This document shows positions 27,594 to 37,493 of a stretch of 64,000 nt of DNA, piece by piece. The position numbers and the translations under genes were made by a program. The notes under the pieces are model-generated. The model saw only the letters and a list, made by a program, of their open reading frames with translations. It ran no database searches and was not told the origin of the DNA. How positions within the stretch are numbered: the first letter of the stretch is position 1; each line of letters begins with the position of its first letter. Origin of the DNA: Schaalia radingae. GTDB lineage: Bacteria > Actinomycetota > Actinomycetes > Actinomycetales > Actinomycetaceae. The DNA is taken from positions 806,001 through 870,000 of the forward strand of contig NZ_LT629792.1 in the NCBI RefSeq assembly GCF_900106055.1, given 5' to 3'.

Positions 27594-27630
27594 CATTGCG
27601 CACCGCGCACCGATCGAAGGAAGGCGCCTC

Positions 27631-30318
27631 ATGGCGAGCGCTCAGCATACAACGTCACACCACCACGACCTGCGCCTGTGGTACAGGCAACCGGCGAGCC
27701 TGACCGAACTGATGTCCAGTGGAAAAGGGCCGCAAGCTGGCTCGCCCTCCATCGTGGACGCTGACTCTCGCATCTGGCAGGAAACAGTGATGCCGATCGG
27801 AAACGGTGACCTGGGCGGCGCGATATTTGGTGAGATCAGCCGCGATCGCATCGGTTTCAACGAGAAAACCCTGTGGACGGGCGGACCGGGAAGCACGCCG
27901 ACCTATGACGGCGGCAACTCAGTCGAACACGGCAGAAACGGCCAGACGCTGCGCTCGGTGCAGCACCTATTCGAACAGGGACGCCGCGAAGAAGCAGCGC
28001 GCCTGGCGTCGAACACTCTCATAGGCGGCTTCAATGCCGCCGAACAAGGAGGCTACCAGGCGTGGGGAACCGTCTACCTCGACTACGGTTTCGCTGATGA
28101 CCACTACTCGAATTATGAACGTGACCTGAATCTGTCGACCGGGATCGCGCACGTCGCATTCGATCATGACGGGACACACATCACCCGCGAATACTTTGCC
28201 TCCAACCCTGACAACGTTCTTGTCATGCATCTGACGTCCACCACCGCACAGACACTGGCCGTGTCGTTTCCAACGAAGCAGGACAGTCAGAAAAACGCTG
28301 AGCGCACCACCGTTGACGTGGCTGGAGGCCTCCTTGAAGTCAGCGGTGCACTGCATAACAACGGCCTGCGCTATGCCTCGGCAATTAAAGTGGCCAGCAC
28401 TGACGGCGAGGTCAGCGACGGGGGAGACCACTTGAGTATTGCAGGGTGCACGCACGTGTCGCTGCTGGTGAGCGCGGCGACTGATTATGCGCTGACGTTT
28501 CCGGCATATCGAACTGGCGAGAGCCCGCGCGATGTGTCGAGACGTGTCAGGGCGGTGCTGGAAGAGGCTGCTGCACGCAGCATTGATGACCTGCGTGAAC
28601 GCCACCAGCGTGACTACAGCGCGCTGTTTGACAGAGTGGAGCTGGACCTGGGCCAATGCGACGCGAAAAATGCGGGCCAATGTGACGGGGGCGAAGCGGA
28701 TCAGTGCGCCCGGACCGTTCCGACTGACGTGCTACTCGACGCCTACCGCGCAGGAGATGCCTCGCCTGCGCAGCAACGCGAACTGGAAGTTGTGCTGTTT
28801 CAGTACGGACGCTACCTCGGCATCAGCTCCTCGCGGGAGAACTCACTGCTGCCAGCCAATTTGCAGGGCGTATGGGCGAACAGGTCTGACGATACCGTTG
28901 GGCCGAATGCATGGAACTCCGACTACCACCTCAACGTCAACATGCAGATGATCTACTGGGCGGCCTACAGTACGAACCTGGTCGAAACTGCCGATCCGAT
29001 GATCCGCTTCATGAAGGCTCTGGTCGAACCGGGCAGACGCACGGCACGCATCTACCTGGGTACCGATGGCAGTGAAGGATCAGGTTTCAGCGCTCACACC
29101 GAGAACACTCCATTTGGCTGGACCACTCCGGGACGTGACTTTTTCTGGGGATGGTCGCCCGCCGTGGTTCCGTGGATGCTGCACAACGTCTACGAATGGT
29201 ACGAGTTCACCGGGGACACGGAGCGCCTGCGAGAAGACATCTACCCGCTGCTCAAAGAACAGGCAGACCTGTACGTGCAGCGCCTGCTGCACCCGTCCAC
29301 CGACTCGACGGGCACACGCCGCCTAGTCTCATCGCCTGCCTACTCGCCCGAACATGGGCCGGTCACTGACGGCAACGTGTACGAGCAGACCCTGATCTGG
29401 CAAATGCTGACTGACGCCATCGAAGCGGCAGAGGTGCTGCAGGTGGATGCCGATCGGCTGACGATGGATGAGAGCTGCTCCATCGACGATTGGGAGCGGG
29501 ACTGGGAAAATGGCGGCGCGTTCACCTCGGACGCTTCACGTTCATGGGCGTGCGCCAGGCAGCTGCTCGACCCCATCGTCATTGGCGACTCAGGCCAGAT
29601 CAAGGAATGGTACGACGAGGGCGCCCTCGGGCATCATACGGATGGCTCCGCGATCGCGGACTATCAGTGCTACCACCGCCACATGTCGCATGTGCTGGGC
29701 CTCTATCCTGGCGACCTGATCACTGTTGATCATGCAGAATTCCTCGACGCGGCAAAGGTGTCGATGAATGATCGATCTGACCGCGCGACCGGGTGGGGAA
29801 TTGCTCAGCGACTGAATTCGTGGGCCCGCGCCGGTGATGGGGAGCGTGCGCACCGCATCATCCAGTCTTTTTTTGCCAACGGGATCTACCCCAACCTGTT
29901 CGATACACACCCGCCGTTCCAGATCGACGGGAACTTCGGCTACACCGCAGGTGTCAGCGAAATGCTGCTGCAGTCCAATTCGACCTGGGTGAGTCAGGAT
30001 GGACGCGAGTACCGCAACTATATGTATCCAGCGCCCGCGTTGCCGCGCGTGTGGAGAAACGGTCGAGTCAGTGGGCTGCGCGCTCGCGGCAACTTCACGG
30101 TTGGCTATGAATGGGCCGATGGCGCCGTCACTTTGATGACGATTACCTCCGGAAGCGGCGGGCACGCAGTGGTACGTCTGTCGGGAGCCTCGAACGCGAC
30201 CGTGACAAGCGCTGACGGCGCGTGCGTGAGATCGACGCTGCTGGACGCCACGCACCTCGCATTCGATACGCGTCCTGGCGAAACCTACACCATCACTCAC
30301 CTGACCAAGGAAGCGTGA
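27631..30318 (+). CDS. GH95 alpha-L-fucosidase
   Basis: An 895-residue glycoside hydrolase of family GH95. Characteristic segments are WYRQPA, PIGNGDLGGAIFGEI, NEKTLWTGGPG, LPANLQGVW, NSDYHLNVNMQMIYW and HPPFQIDGNFGYT. By position, Glu574 (YSPEHG), Asp766 (IDGNFG) and the LNVN Asn pair (435, 437) correspond to the catalytic residues known from bifidobacterial AfcA. The family inverts Fuc-alpha1,2-Gal linkages. No signal peptide is visible, so it probably acts inside the cell on imported fucosylated sugars. The ATG at 27631 has a GAAGGAAGG site. Some GH95 members act on L-galactosides instead. Confidence 0.93.
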   Translation: MASAQHTTSHHHDLRLWYRQPASLTELMSSGKGPQAGSPSIVDADSRIWQETVMPIGNGDLGGAIFGEISRDRIGFNEKTLWTGGPGSTPTYDGGNSVEHGRNGQTLRSVQHLFEQGRREEAARLASNTLIGGFNAAEQGGYQAWGTVYLDYGFADDHYSNYERDLNLSTGIAHVAFDHDGTHITREYFASNPDNVLVMHLTSTTAQTLAVSFPTKQDSQKNAERTTVDVAGGLLEVSGALHNNGLRYASAIKVASTDGEVSDGGDHLSIAGCTHVSLLVSAATDYALTFPAYRTGESPRDVSRRVRAVLEEAAARSIDDLRERHQRDYSALFDRVELDLGQCDAKNAGQCDGGEADQCARTVPTDVLLDAYRAGDASPAQQRELEVVLFQYGRYLGISSSRENSLLPANLQGVWANRSDDTVGPNAWNSDYHLNVNMQMIYWAAYSTNLVETADPMIRFMKALVEPGRRTARIYLGTDGSEGSGFSAHTENTPFGWTTPGRDFFWGWSPAVVPWMLHNVYEWYEFTGDTERLREDIYPLLKEQADLYVQRLLHPSTDSTGTRRLVSSPAYSPEHGPVTDGNVYEQTLIWQMLTDAIEAAEVLQVDADRLTMDESCSIDDWERDWENGGAFTSDASRSWACARQLLDPIVIGDSGQIKEWYDEGALGHHTDGSAIADYQCYHRHMSHVLGLYPGDLITVDHAEFLDAAKVSMNDRSDRATGWGIAQRLNSWARAGDGERAHRIIQSFFANGIYPNLFDTHPPFQIDGNFGYTAGVSEMLLQSNSTWVSQDGREYRNYMYPAPALPRVWRNGRVSGLRARGNFTVGYEWADGAVTLMTITSGSGGHAVVRLSGASNATVTSADGACVRSTLLDATHLAFDTRPGETYTITHLTKEA

Positions 30319-30338
30319 GCGTGTGGGCGCGAGGAGAC

Positions 30339-30767
30339 CTACCGGCTCCGTGGCGAGCGAACCAGTTCGACAACCGTATCCAGGCGGCGCTGCGCGATGG
30401 GAGCGAACTCGTCGATAAGTGCCTGCTCTGACATGGATGCGAGAGGTTCGAGCTGGACAATGTAGCGCATCGTGGCCACACCGTACAGCGTGGACATGAC
30501 GCACTCAATCTCCCGCGCAATCGCTGTGCGCGTGGCGGGTGACAGGGGAGGAGCGTCAGTTCCGCACACGTGCTGATGAATAAAGTCAGTAATGTCGGGG
30601 ATGATGCTGGAGTGTACGTAGGAGCGGAAACGCTGCTTGGAGTCGAAATAATAGTTCACCATTGCCGGATCGCAGTTGGCGCGAGCCGCGATATGACGGG
30701 TTGTGATGCCGTCGTATCCATTCGCAATGAATTCTTCTTCTGCGATGCGTCTGATGATTTCGCGCAT
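30339..30767 (-). CDS. TetR-family regulator, short
   Basis: About 142 residues. The N-terminal helix-turn-helix is intact (IIRRIAEEEFIANGYDGITT, RHIAARANCDPAMVNYYFDS), but the ligand-binding part is only ~90 residues against a usual 130-150, so it may be C-terminally shortened. It converges on the GH95 gene with 20 bases between. Its ATG overlaps the + strand frame of a decayed activase, so its promoter must lie within that remnant. A GTG at 30791 is an alternative start. Its target is unknown; GH95 is a candidate by proximity only. Confidence 0.72.
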   Translation of the reverse strand: MREIIRRIAEEEFIANGYDGITTRHIAARANCDPAMVNYYFDSKQRFRSYVHSSIIPDITDFIHQHVCGTDAPPLSPATRTAIAREIECVMSTLYGVATMRYIVQLEPLASMSEQALIDEFAPIAQRRLDTVVELVRSPRSR

Positions 30768-30798
30768 GTCGCCGCGCTTGCCATGCGCGACATCGCGC

Positions 30799-31380
30799 AA
30801 ACCCCTGGTGGGACTGGTCGGGGAAATCCTGGTGAAGTTCCATCCCGAGGCAAACAACCACGCGGTGCGCGTTATTGAAGAGGAAGGGTGTGAGGCGGAA
30901 CTGCCCACACTGATGCAGTTCTTCCACAACGCGATGGCATCAGCATCGTGGAACGCTCACAACCTGGGGATAGTTGACATGATTGAACATGGCTGCCCGA
31001 ACATCATCTGTGCACAGTCTTTCGGCTGCCTGCCCAACCACATCATTGGTAAGGGAATGTTCCGCGCGCTGCGCAATCGCTACCCGCAGGCCAATGTGGT
31101 GTCAGTGGACTACGATCCGGGTGCCTCACAGGTCAACCAGCTCAACCGCATCAAGCTGATGATCTCAACGGCGATGGAACAGCATCGGCGCGAGAGCGCG
31201 GATGGCGTGCTGGATTTCCGCACAGTCGACATTGTGTGGGATGAGGAAGACAAGGGATTTGAGCCACGCCGACCGGCATGCGGAAGTTGCGCGATGGCCT
31301 CACTGGCCGCCCAGTCCGAATTCGCCGTCGATCGCGGCGATCGTCCCTCCCTGCCGATTGTGGCGGTGACCAGCAATTAG
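30799..31380 (+). pseudogene. C-terminal remnant of an acyl-CoA dehydratase activase-type protein
   Basis: The frame from Lys at 30799 reads KPLVGLVGEILVKFHPEANN, then MIEHGCPNIICAQSFGCLPN, HIIGKGMFRALRNRYPQANV and VDYDPGASQVNQLNRIKLM. These are features of the C-terminal ~190 residues of the large (about 1400-1500 residue) 2-hydroxyacyl-CoA dehydratase activase-related proteins. Everything upstream is missing and replaced by the tetR gene on the other strand. No start with a ribosome site exists for the fragment. The remaining frame is uninterrupted, so the loss is probably recent. Confidence 0.72.
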
Positions 31381-31489
31381 CGCGTTGGTCGGGCTGCTCC
31401 GCAGAACAGGCCGACCCAGGATCGAGATCGGCGCGATGTTGCCAATGCCCGGGCGCTGATGGTTCTCTGATTGAGCAGGCCCGTGTGGC

Positions 31490-32725
31490 TTACGAATAGC
31501 TGGAGACGGGAGGGGCCTGAACCAAGGCTGCTTCAAACCAGGCGCACTGGTCAGGGCCGACAACAGTGGGCTGATTCGGCTCACCACCGGAGCGCCCCGT
31601 TGAATCAAGCAGCAGCGCATGTTCGGGCGGAACCTCAACAGGAGTATCAGAAGCGTTGACCACCACCATGACGCCGGCGCACAGGTGCACACCCACACCC
31701 TCATGCGCCCAGGCCAGGTGGTTCACGTATGCCAAGGATCCTGACCCCATGGAGCGCTCAACACGGATCCTCAGGGCACGTGAGACCATTTCGCGCTCGC
31801 GGCGCGCATCCTCACTCGGCTCCCACTCCACGTGAGCCCCGTCGTGAGCATCAAAATTGCGGCGACCGGCCAGCCTGTCGAACGGTGTGTAGGCCGCGCC
31901 CGGAAGTGACAGCGCCACCAGTGCCATCGCGTTTCGTCTCCACTGATCGGCGCCTTCTTCCCACGAACCGGGTACCGGGCTCACCGGTCGGTTATCGGTC
32001 GGGCAATGCGACCACTGCCAGGCAGAAACGTGTCCGAGGTTCGAACGCTTCGACAACGTGCGCTCAATGCGTGCGCGCAGCTGGTTAATGTCCCACGGGC
32101 ATGTCACCAAAGCGTCGTCACGCAGATGGTGGAACCAGTCTTCTTCGAGGTGACGGCTTAATGCATGTGGGGTGGTAATCGAGCTTTCTGCAGCCAGAAT
32201 CGGCATGCGATCAAAATCGGCCAGCTCTGCCTGCAGAATGTGGATCAGTTGCGTGAAGCGCTGCGCCTGATCGTCACCTGACTGGTCATCCTCGCGAATG
32301 ATTCCCAGGTCAATCCCGTCGGCACCGGCTTTCAGAGCCGCCCTCGTGCGCACGACCAGTGAGGACACGTCCTGTTCGAAGTTGACAAACGCTCCCTCGC
32401 TGCTGCCCGGCACGCGCGCGCCGGACAGTCGGACGATGACCTTGACGCCGGTGCGGTGAACACGCTCGATAAATGATGCCAGGCGCGACCCATCCACCGC
32501 GATGTCGGCATGTGCGGGCCGGACGGCAACAGCCGTGAAGCCGACGCGCGCAAAATCGAAGGAGAGTTTTTCGATAACTTCCAAATCCTCATCGGTCACA
32601 CCGCCGCCGATATCGCAGATCACGGCGCGTCTCCACCAGGGGAAATGTCCCCGTTGGACGCGGTGAACCAGTCGCGTAGTCACGCTTGAATCGGATGCGA
32701 CGTGAAAAGTCGACGTGTCAGACAT
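31490..32725 (-). CDS. GH13 alpha-amylase/alpha-glucosidase-like protein with lost catalytic signature
   Basis: A 411-residue protein that follows the outline of GH13 alpha-glucosidases: an opening PWWRRAVICDIGGG (compare WWRDAVIYQIYPR), a VKVIVRL strand, a barrel strand ALKAGADGIDLGII, ILAAES, WSHCPTDNRPVSPV (the NHD region) and LALPG-like ALSLPGAAYTPFDRLAGRR, then a C-terminal beta-sandwich. The nucleophile strand DGFRID reads DGIDLG here (Asp replaced by Gly) and NHD reads SHC, so hydrolysis is unlikely. The ATG at 32725 lacks a strong ribosome site; Met at 32743 is an alternative. It is divergent from dgt. Confidence 0.68.
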   Translation of the reverse strand: MSDTSTFHVASDSSVTTRLVHRVQRGHFPWWRRAVICDIGGGVTDEDLEVIEKLSFDFARVGFTAVAVRPAHADIAVDGSRLASFIERVHRTGVKVIVRLSGARVPGSSEGAFVNFEQDVSSLVVRTRAALKAGADGIDLGIIREDDQSGDDQAQRFTQLIHILQAELADFDRMPILAAESSITTPHALSRHLEEDWFHHLRDDALVTCPWDINQLRARIERTLSKRSNLGHVSAWQWSHCPTDNRPVSPVPGSWEEGADQWRRNAMALVALSLPGAAYTPFDRLAGRRNFDAHDGAHVEWEPSEDARREREMVSRALRIRVERSMGSGSLAYVNHLAWAHEGVGVHLCAGVMVVVNASDTPVEVPPEHALLLDSTGRSGGEPNQPTVVGPDQCAWFEAALVQAPPVSSYS

Positions 32726-32803
32726 AATGCTATTGTGGCCCATTCGCGTGCCGAAGGCACATATTGTCCAGGGAAGAGCATGTACGGGCGTTAGGCTGGA
32801 GCC

Positions 32804-34099
32804 GTGAACCAGCGCATGAACCACGCCCAGGTGCCCCATCGGATCGTCTACTCGGCAGGTGACCGTGAACGATTCGTCGCAGAATCACCCAAGAATCCTG
32901 AACGCACCGATTTCGAACGTGACCGCGCGCGAATTGTCCATTCATCAGCGCTGAGACGCTTGGGCGCCAAGACTCAGGTGCTGGGACCCATCAGCGATGA
33001 CTTCGTGCGCACGCGCCTGACGCACTCACTGGAAGTGGCACAGGTGGGTCGCGAGCTTGGTAAAGAACTTGGCGCAGATCCAGACGTTGTGGAGGCAGCG
33101 TGCCTGTCTCACGATTTGGGCCACCCGCCGTTCGGTCACAACGGCGAACGCGTGCTCAACGACCTGGCGCAAGATGCCGGAGGCTTTGAGGGAAACGCTC
33201 AGACACTGCGCATTGTGGTGCGCCTCGAACCCAAAGTTGTCGCCCCGGACGGGGCACCCTCGGGACTGAATTTGACGAGGGCGACGCTGGACGCCATCGC
33301 GAAGTATCCGTGGAAGCGCGGCCAGGGCCCCGACCCTGACAAGTCGATGAAGAAGTTTGGCGTCTATGAAGACGACGCTGAGGTGTTCACCTGGATGCGT
33401 GGCGATGTGCCCGCCGGGAGGCGCTGCCTCGAAGCACAGATCATGGACCTGTCTGATGACATCGGATACTGCGTGCACGACGTGGAAGACGCGATCGCCA
33501 CGCACGCGATGGATGTCAGCCACGTGGGTGACGACGAGCATGTGGCCGGAATCATCGACTCCACTTTGCAGTGGTACGGCGGGGGAGCGAGCGCCGATGA
33601 GCTGGAAGCGGCGATGGAGCGCCTGCTAACGCTTCCGGTGTGGCTGCACCGTTTCGATGGCACGTATGCGGACCTTGCGGCCTTGAAAAATCTGACCAGC
33701 CAGTTGATCGGCAGGTTTTGTCAAAGCGTTGTTGCGGCCACGCGCGAAGTGGCCGGTGATGGCCCACTGGGACGGCACCATGCGGACCTGGTGATTCCTC
33801 GGGACGTGCGGGCGGAGATTCAGCTGCTCAAGGGGATCGCTGTGCACTACGTGATGTCTCCGCGAGAAACCGAACCGGTCTACCTGCATCAGCGCACGAT
33901 TCTTGCCGACCTGGTTGACGCGTTGCTCGAATCGCGCGGGCAGCACCTCGAAGAGCCGTTTGCGACTGCATGGCAACATGCCGACGGTGATGCCGAGCGG
34001 CTGCGTGTCGTCATCGATCAGGTGGCGACATTGACGGATATTTCAGCCTCACAGTGGCACGCCCGCCTGTGCGGACTGCTATCGACCCAGTGGACGTGA
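32804..34099 (+). CDS. dgt: Deoxyguanosinetriphosphate triphosphohydrolase-like protein
   Basis: A 431-residue HD-domain dNTPase. Metal ligands are in RTRLTHSLEVAQVGRELG, ACLSHDLGHPPFGHNGE and QIMDLSDDIGYCVHD. It hydrolyses dNTPs to deoxynucleoside and triphosphate; substrate preference cannot be read from sequence. GTG at 32804 is used; an in-frame ATG lies at 32816. dgt directly before dnaG is the standard actinobacterial pair (25 bp apart). Confidence 0.94.
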   Translation: MNQRMNHAQVPHRIVYSAGDRERFVAESPKNPERTDFERDRARIVHSSALRRLGAKTQVLGPISDDFVRTRLTHSLEVAQVGRELGKELGADPDVVEAACLSHDLGHPPFGHNGERVLNDLAQDAGGFEGNAQTLRIVVRLEPKVVAPDGAPSGLNLTRATLDAIAKYPWKRGQGPDPDKSMKKFGVYEDDAEVFTWMRGDVPAGRRCLEAQIMDLSDDIGYCVHDVEDAIATHAMDVSHVGDDEHVAGIIDSTLQWYGGGASADELEAAMERLLTLPVWLHRFDGTYADLAALKNLTSQLIGRFCQSVVAATREVAGDGPLGRHHADLVIPRDVRAEIQLLKGIAVHYVMSPRETEPVYLHQRTILADLVDALLESRGQHLEEPFATAWQHADGDAERLRVVIDQVATLTDISASQWHARLCGLLSTQWT

Positions 34100-34124
34100 G
34101 GGCGCGGAACAGTACACTGAAGCC

Positions 34125-36116
34125 ATGGCTGGCATGATCCGTCGAGAAGACATAGCGGCGGTGCGTGAAGCCTGCCGGATCGAAGAGGTGGTAGGCGAAC
34201 ACGTCACCTTGAAGAGTGCGGGCGTGGGTGCGTTGAAAGGACTGTGCCCCTTCCACGACGAGAAGACCCCGTCATTCCACGTGCGCCCCGTGGTCGGCCT
34301 GTGGCACTGCTTCGGATGTGGTGAAGGCGGAGACGTCATCAGCTTCATCCAGAAGATCAACCATATGAGCTTCGTTGAAGCCGTCGAGATGCTCGCCCAG
34401 CGTTACTCGATCACGCTGCACTATGAAGAAGGCGGCCGGCGGGTACGCGAGGAAGAACCGGGGAAGCGTCAGCGCCTCCTGGATGCCCACAATGTGGCAG
34501 AGGATTTCTACCGCGAACAGCTCCTGTCCCACGAGGCAAAGCCGGGCCGCACTTTCCTGGCCAACCGCGGTTTTTCGCAGTCCGACAGTGCGCAGTTCGG
34601 GATCGGGTATTCGCCGCAATCGTGGGATTCGCTCACACGTGTGCTGCGCTCGCGTGGATTCACGGATGCGGAAATTCTGGCAGCCGGACTTGCCAGTCAG
34701 GGTAACCGCGGCATCTACGATCGTTTTCGAGGGCGCCTGATGTGGCCAATCCGCGACATTACTGGCGCGACCGTCGGATTCGGTGCGAGGCGCCTGGACG
34801 ATTCTGACACGAATTCTCCGAAGTATCTGAATACCCCCGAGACACCGATTTACCACAAGTCACAGGTTCTTTATGGCCTTGACCTGGCCAAGCGCGAAAT
34901 TTCCAAGCGTCGACGCATCGTCATTGTGGAAGGCTACACCGATGTGATGGCCGCGCATGTGGCTGGTGAAGTCACTGCGGTGGCCACATGCGGCACGGCG
35001 TTCGGCTCCGAGCACGTCAAGATCGTGCGGCGTCTGCTTGGTGACAGTGCTGATCCTGCGGCCGGAGTGGTGCTCTCATCGGGACGTGCTCACGGTGGAG
35101 AAATCATTTTCACTTTTGATGGTGATGAGGCCGGTCGCAAGGCGGCGCTTCGTGCTTTTGGTGAGGATCAGAACTTTGCCGCCCAGACTTTCGTCGCCGT
35201 GGAGACATCTGGCCTGGATCCGTGTGACTTGCGGCTTCGCAGCGGTGATCAGGCGGTATTAAATCTGGTCAATTCGCGCACACCGCTGTTTGAGTTTGTT
35301 ATCCGCTCGTTGCTGCACCTGCAGGATTTGAACACTGCTGAAGGTCGCGTTGCCGCGTTGCACGCTGCCTCTCCCGTGGTGGCCGGGATCAAGGACAGGG
35401 CGTTGCGTAACGAGTACACGCGTTCACTGGCAGGCTGGCTCGGCATGGATATGCGAGATGTGGCCAAGTCGGTGCGCACCGCGCCGCGGATGGCGTCCAA
35501 TCAGGGTGGTCGTTATGCGCAGGCGCGCAGCTACACGTCGCCCTCGGCAATGGACATGGCGGGCGCGGGCGTGCCTGGACGAGTGCCGGCAGCAGTGATG
35601 GACGATCCGGTGGCGAACCTGGAGCGCCAGGCCCTTGAGGTGTTGATTCAACGCCCAGTCGACGTGGTGGATTCCGGTTTTGAGGAACTGGGCGGGGAAG
35701 CGTTCACGGTGCCTGCTCACAGGGCAGTTCACGACGCTGTGCGCGCTATCGGCGGGCTGCAGACCTTTACTGACATGCTGACCCGAGCAGAAGACTCGAT
35801 GGGCAGGGGGGACGCGGCGGAAGCTGCTGCGACGAAGAAATTTGCCGAAGCGATTCGTGAAAGCGCCGGGCCGGTTGTCGATGCGGTTGTCACGCAGCTG
35901 GCTGTCGCACCCTTGCCGCAGGACCGTCCCGACCAAATGCGTTCGTTTTCGCGCGGCATTATTGCTGCGATGGTGCGGATGGATCTGACGCGTCGAAGTG
36001 CCGAGCTGCATGCGAAACTGCAGCGTATGAACTCTGATGATGAGCGCTATGCTGAGACCTTCACAGAGTTGATGAAATGTGAAGAGCGGCGGCGAGCGTT
36101 CGCTGAGCAGAATTAG
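34125..36116 (+). CDS. dnaG: DNA primase
   Basis: A 663-residue DnaG. It has an N-terminal CHC2 zinc finger ([28 protein letters not shown]), a toprim catalytic core ([29 protein letters not shown]) and a C-terminal DnaB-binding region that is Ala-rich. It makes RNA primers at the replication fork. An insert around [20 protein letters not shown] between the toprim strands is typical of actinobacterial DnaG. luxS follows after 8 bases. Confidence 0.96.
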   Translation: MAGMIRREDIAAVREACRIEEVVGEHVTLKSAGVGALKGLCPFHDEKTPSFHVRPVVGLWHCFGCGEGGDVISFIQKINHMSFVEAVEMLAQRYSITLHYEEGGRRVREEEPGKRQRLLDAHNVAEDFYREQLLSHEAKPGRTFLANRGFSQSDSAQFGIGYSPQSWDSLTRVLRSRGFTDAEILAAGLASQGNRGIYDRFRGRLMWPIRDITGATVGFGARRLDDSDTNSPKYLNTPETPIYHKSQVLYGLDLAKREISKRRRIVIVEGYTDVMAAHVAGEVTAVATCGTAFGSEHVKIVRRLLGDSADPAAGVVLSSGRAHGGEIIFTFDGDEAGRKAALRAFGEDQNFAAQTFVAVETSGLDPCDLRLRSGDQAVLNLVNSRTPLFEFVIRSLLHLQDLNTAEGRVAALHAASPVVAGIKDRALRNEYTRSLAGWLGMDMRDVAKSVRTAPRMASNQGGRYAQARSYTSPSAMDMAGAGVPGRVPAAVMDDPVANLERQALEVLIQRPVDVVDSGFEELGGEAFTVPAHRAVHDAVRAIGGLQTFTDMLTRAEDSMGRGDAAEAAATKKFAEAIRESAGPVVDAVVTQLAVAPLPQDRPDQMRSFSRGIIAAMVRMDLTRRSAELHAKLQRMNSDDERYAETFTELMKCEERRRAFAEQN

Positions 36117-36124
36117 GAGAAGAA

Positions 36125-36607
36125 ATGGCGGAAGTGGAAAGTTTCCAGCTCGATCATACGGCTGTGCGCGCGCCTTACGTGCGGCTCATCAATCGTGAGA
36201 GCGGGCCTGCCGGTGACGTGATCTCGAATTTCGATCTTCGTTTTGTCCAGCCCAACGCGAACGCCATCCCCACCGGGGGGTTGCATACGATTGAGCACCT
36301 CTTGGCGTCACTCCTGCGTGACCGCATGGACGGAATCATTGACTGCTCACCGTTCGGTTGCCGTACCGGGTTCCATCTGATTACGTGGGGAGAACCGGCA
36401 GTGGAGGACATTGCGCGCGTAGTGACCGATTCTCTTCGCGCCATTGCCGAAGACGTCGCGTGGGACGATGTGCCGGGTACGGATGAAAAGTCGTGTGGCA
36501 ACTACCGTGATCATTCGCTGTTCAGCGCTCGCGAGTGGGCTCGCTCCATCATCGATGCCGGCTTGAGCGTTGATCCTTACGAGCGCCAGCTTCTGGACGC
36601 GAACTAG
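36125..36607 (+). CDS. luxS: S-ribosylhomocysteine lyase LuxS (autoinducer-2 synthesis)
   Basis: A 160-residue LuxS with the metal motif HTIEH at residues 54-58, the third ligand Cys124 (KSCGNY) and the active-site segment [10 protein letters not shown]. It cleaves S-ribosylhomocysteine to homocysteine and DPD, precursor of autoinducer-2, in the activated methyl cycle. A GGAG site lies 6 bases upstream and dnaG ends 8 bases before, so it may be read through with dnaG. The usual partner pfs/mtnN is not in the window. Confidence 0.97.
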   Translation: MAEVESFQLDHTAVRAPYVRLINRESGPAGDVISNFDLRFVQPNANAIPTGGLHTIEHLLASLLRDRMDGIIDCSPFGCRTGFHLITWGEPAVEDIARVVTDSLRAIAEDVAWDDVPGTDEKSCGNYRDHSLFSAREWARSIIDAGLSVDPYERQLLDAN

Positions 36608-36634
36608 ATCACCGTTGCGGATATCCTCATTGCT

Positions 36635-37138
36635 ATGACACCTTCGAAACCTTCTCACAGCCAGCTTCCCTCCACGGTTGCGCAGCATCTGCCCGCCTAT
36701 GATGCGAGTGCTCCATGCGAGCGCCTCGAGGACGGGCGAGTAGTCATCGCCGGCAAGTACGCATTTTTCGTCGCCAGTGACGAGGGTGTCCACCTCGCTG
36801 CCATGTGGTACGAAGTTCAGCATGCGCGCTGGAACGCTGAGAAGCGGACGTTGAGCGTCACGTGGGTCGATCCCGACCGCGAACCGTTCACGGGCGTCAC
36901 GATCAGTGAGGACCCAGAGCGTTTTATGGCGCTTATGAGTGAAGCTGTGTCGCAGTCGATCGTGACTCAACGTTCGGTGACGGTTGATTCGGGTGCGACA
37001 GTGACTGCTGCAATCCGTCGAACTGCTGATGGGCAGTTGTTCTCCACACTCGTGTCGGATGGGCCGCTAACCGGTGAGGAAGCGCATCAGGCGGACGCGC
37101 TTGAACGGGATGTGCGCGAAGGTGTCGGCCTCGACTAG
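36635..37138 (+). CDS. Conserved hypothetical protein downstream of dnaG-luxS
   Basis: A 167-residue soluble protein without signal peptide or membrane segment. It shows an alternating beta pattern (GRVVIAGKYAFFVASDEGVHL, MWYEVQHARWNAEKRTLSVTWVDP) ending in an acidic helical tail. The pattern resembles PH-like proteins that many Actinobacteria encode between dnaG and tRNA-Asn, which is where this gene lies. I cannot assign a function. The segment from here to the tRNA (37139-37308) shows no gene. Confidence 0.6.
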   Translation: MTPSKPSHSQLPSTVAQHLPAYDASAPCERLEDGRVVIAGKYAFFVASDEGVHLAAMWYEVQHARWNAEKRTLSVTWVDPDREPFTGVTISEDPERFMALMSEAVSQSIVTQRSVTVDSGATVTAAIRRTADGQLFSTLVSDGPLTGEEAHQADALERDVREGVGLD

Positions 37139-37308
37139 CGAGACCGAGCAGCGGCCTCACATGAGCGTGCGAATGTGAGCCTGAGCCACTCACCCTGGCC
37201 GTTGGCGCGTGAGCAGTGCTGTACTGGCACGTGCAACAAAGTGAGGGATACACCACCTCTTTCAAGTTGCCCCTTTTGGTCATCAGTCGCTAGACTTCAA
37301 TGCGTTGA

Positions 37309-37380
37309 TCCCGCGTAGCTCAACGGCAGAGCATCCGACTGTTAATCGGACGGTTACTGGTTCGAATCCAGTCGCGGGAG
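37309..37380 (+). tRNA. tRNA-Asn (GTT)
   Basis: A 72-nt cloverleaf: acceptor TCCCGCG pairs with CGCGGGA, D stem GCTC/GAGC, anticodon stem CCGA/TCGG holding GTT at 37341-37343, T arm with TTCGAAT. The discriminator is G and CCA is not encoded. The gene begins 171 bases after the DnaG-linked hypothetical gene. A T-rich stretch (GCTTTTTATT) follows and may end transcription. Confidence 0.96.
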
Positions 37381-37493
37381 CTTTTTATTGCCCTGACTTG
37401 GGCCAATCGGCGTGCTCCAATTGGCCGAACAGTGGCCCCTCGCCTTACTCTCGCGTAGACCACGTGCCCGAACGCTCCCCGGACAATCATTGC

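Noticed and set aside
30703..30798. Extension of the activase fragment upstream of Lys at 30799
   Set aside because: This part matches no family sequence and is the complement of the tetR start, so it was left out of the pseudogene.
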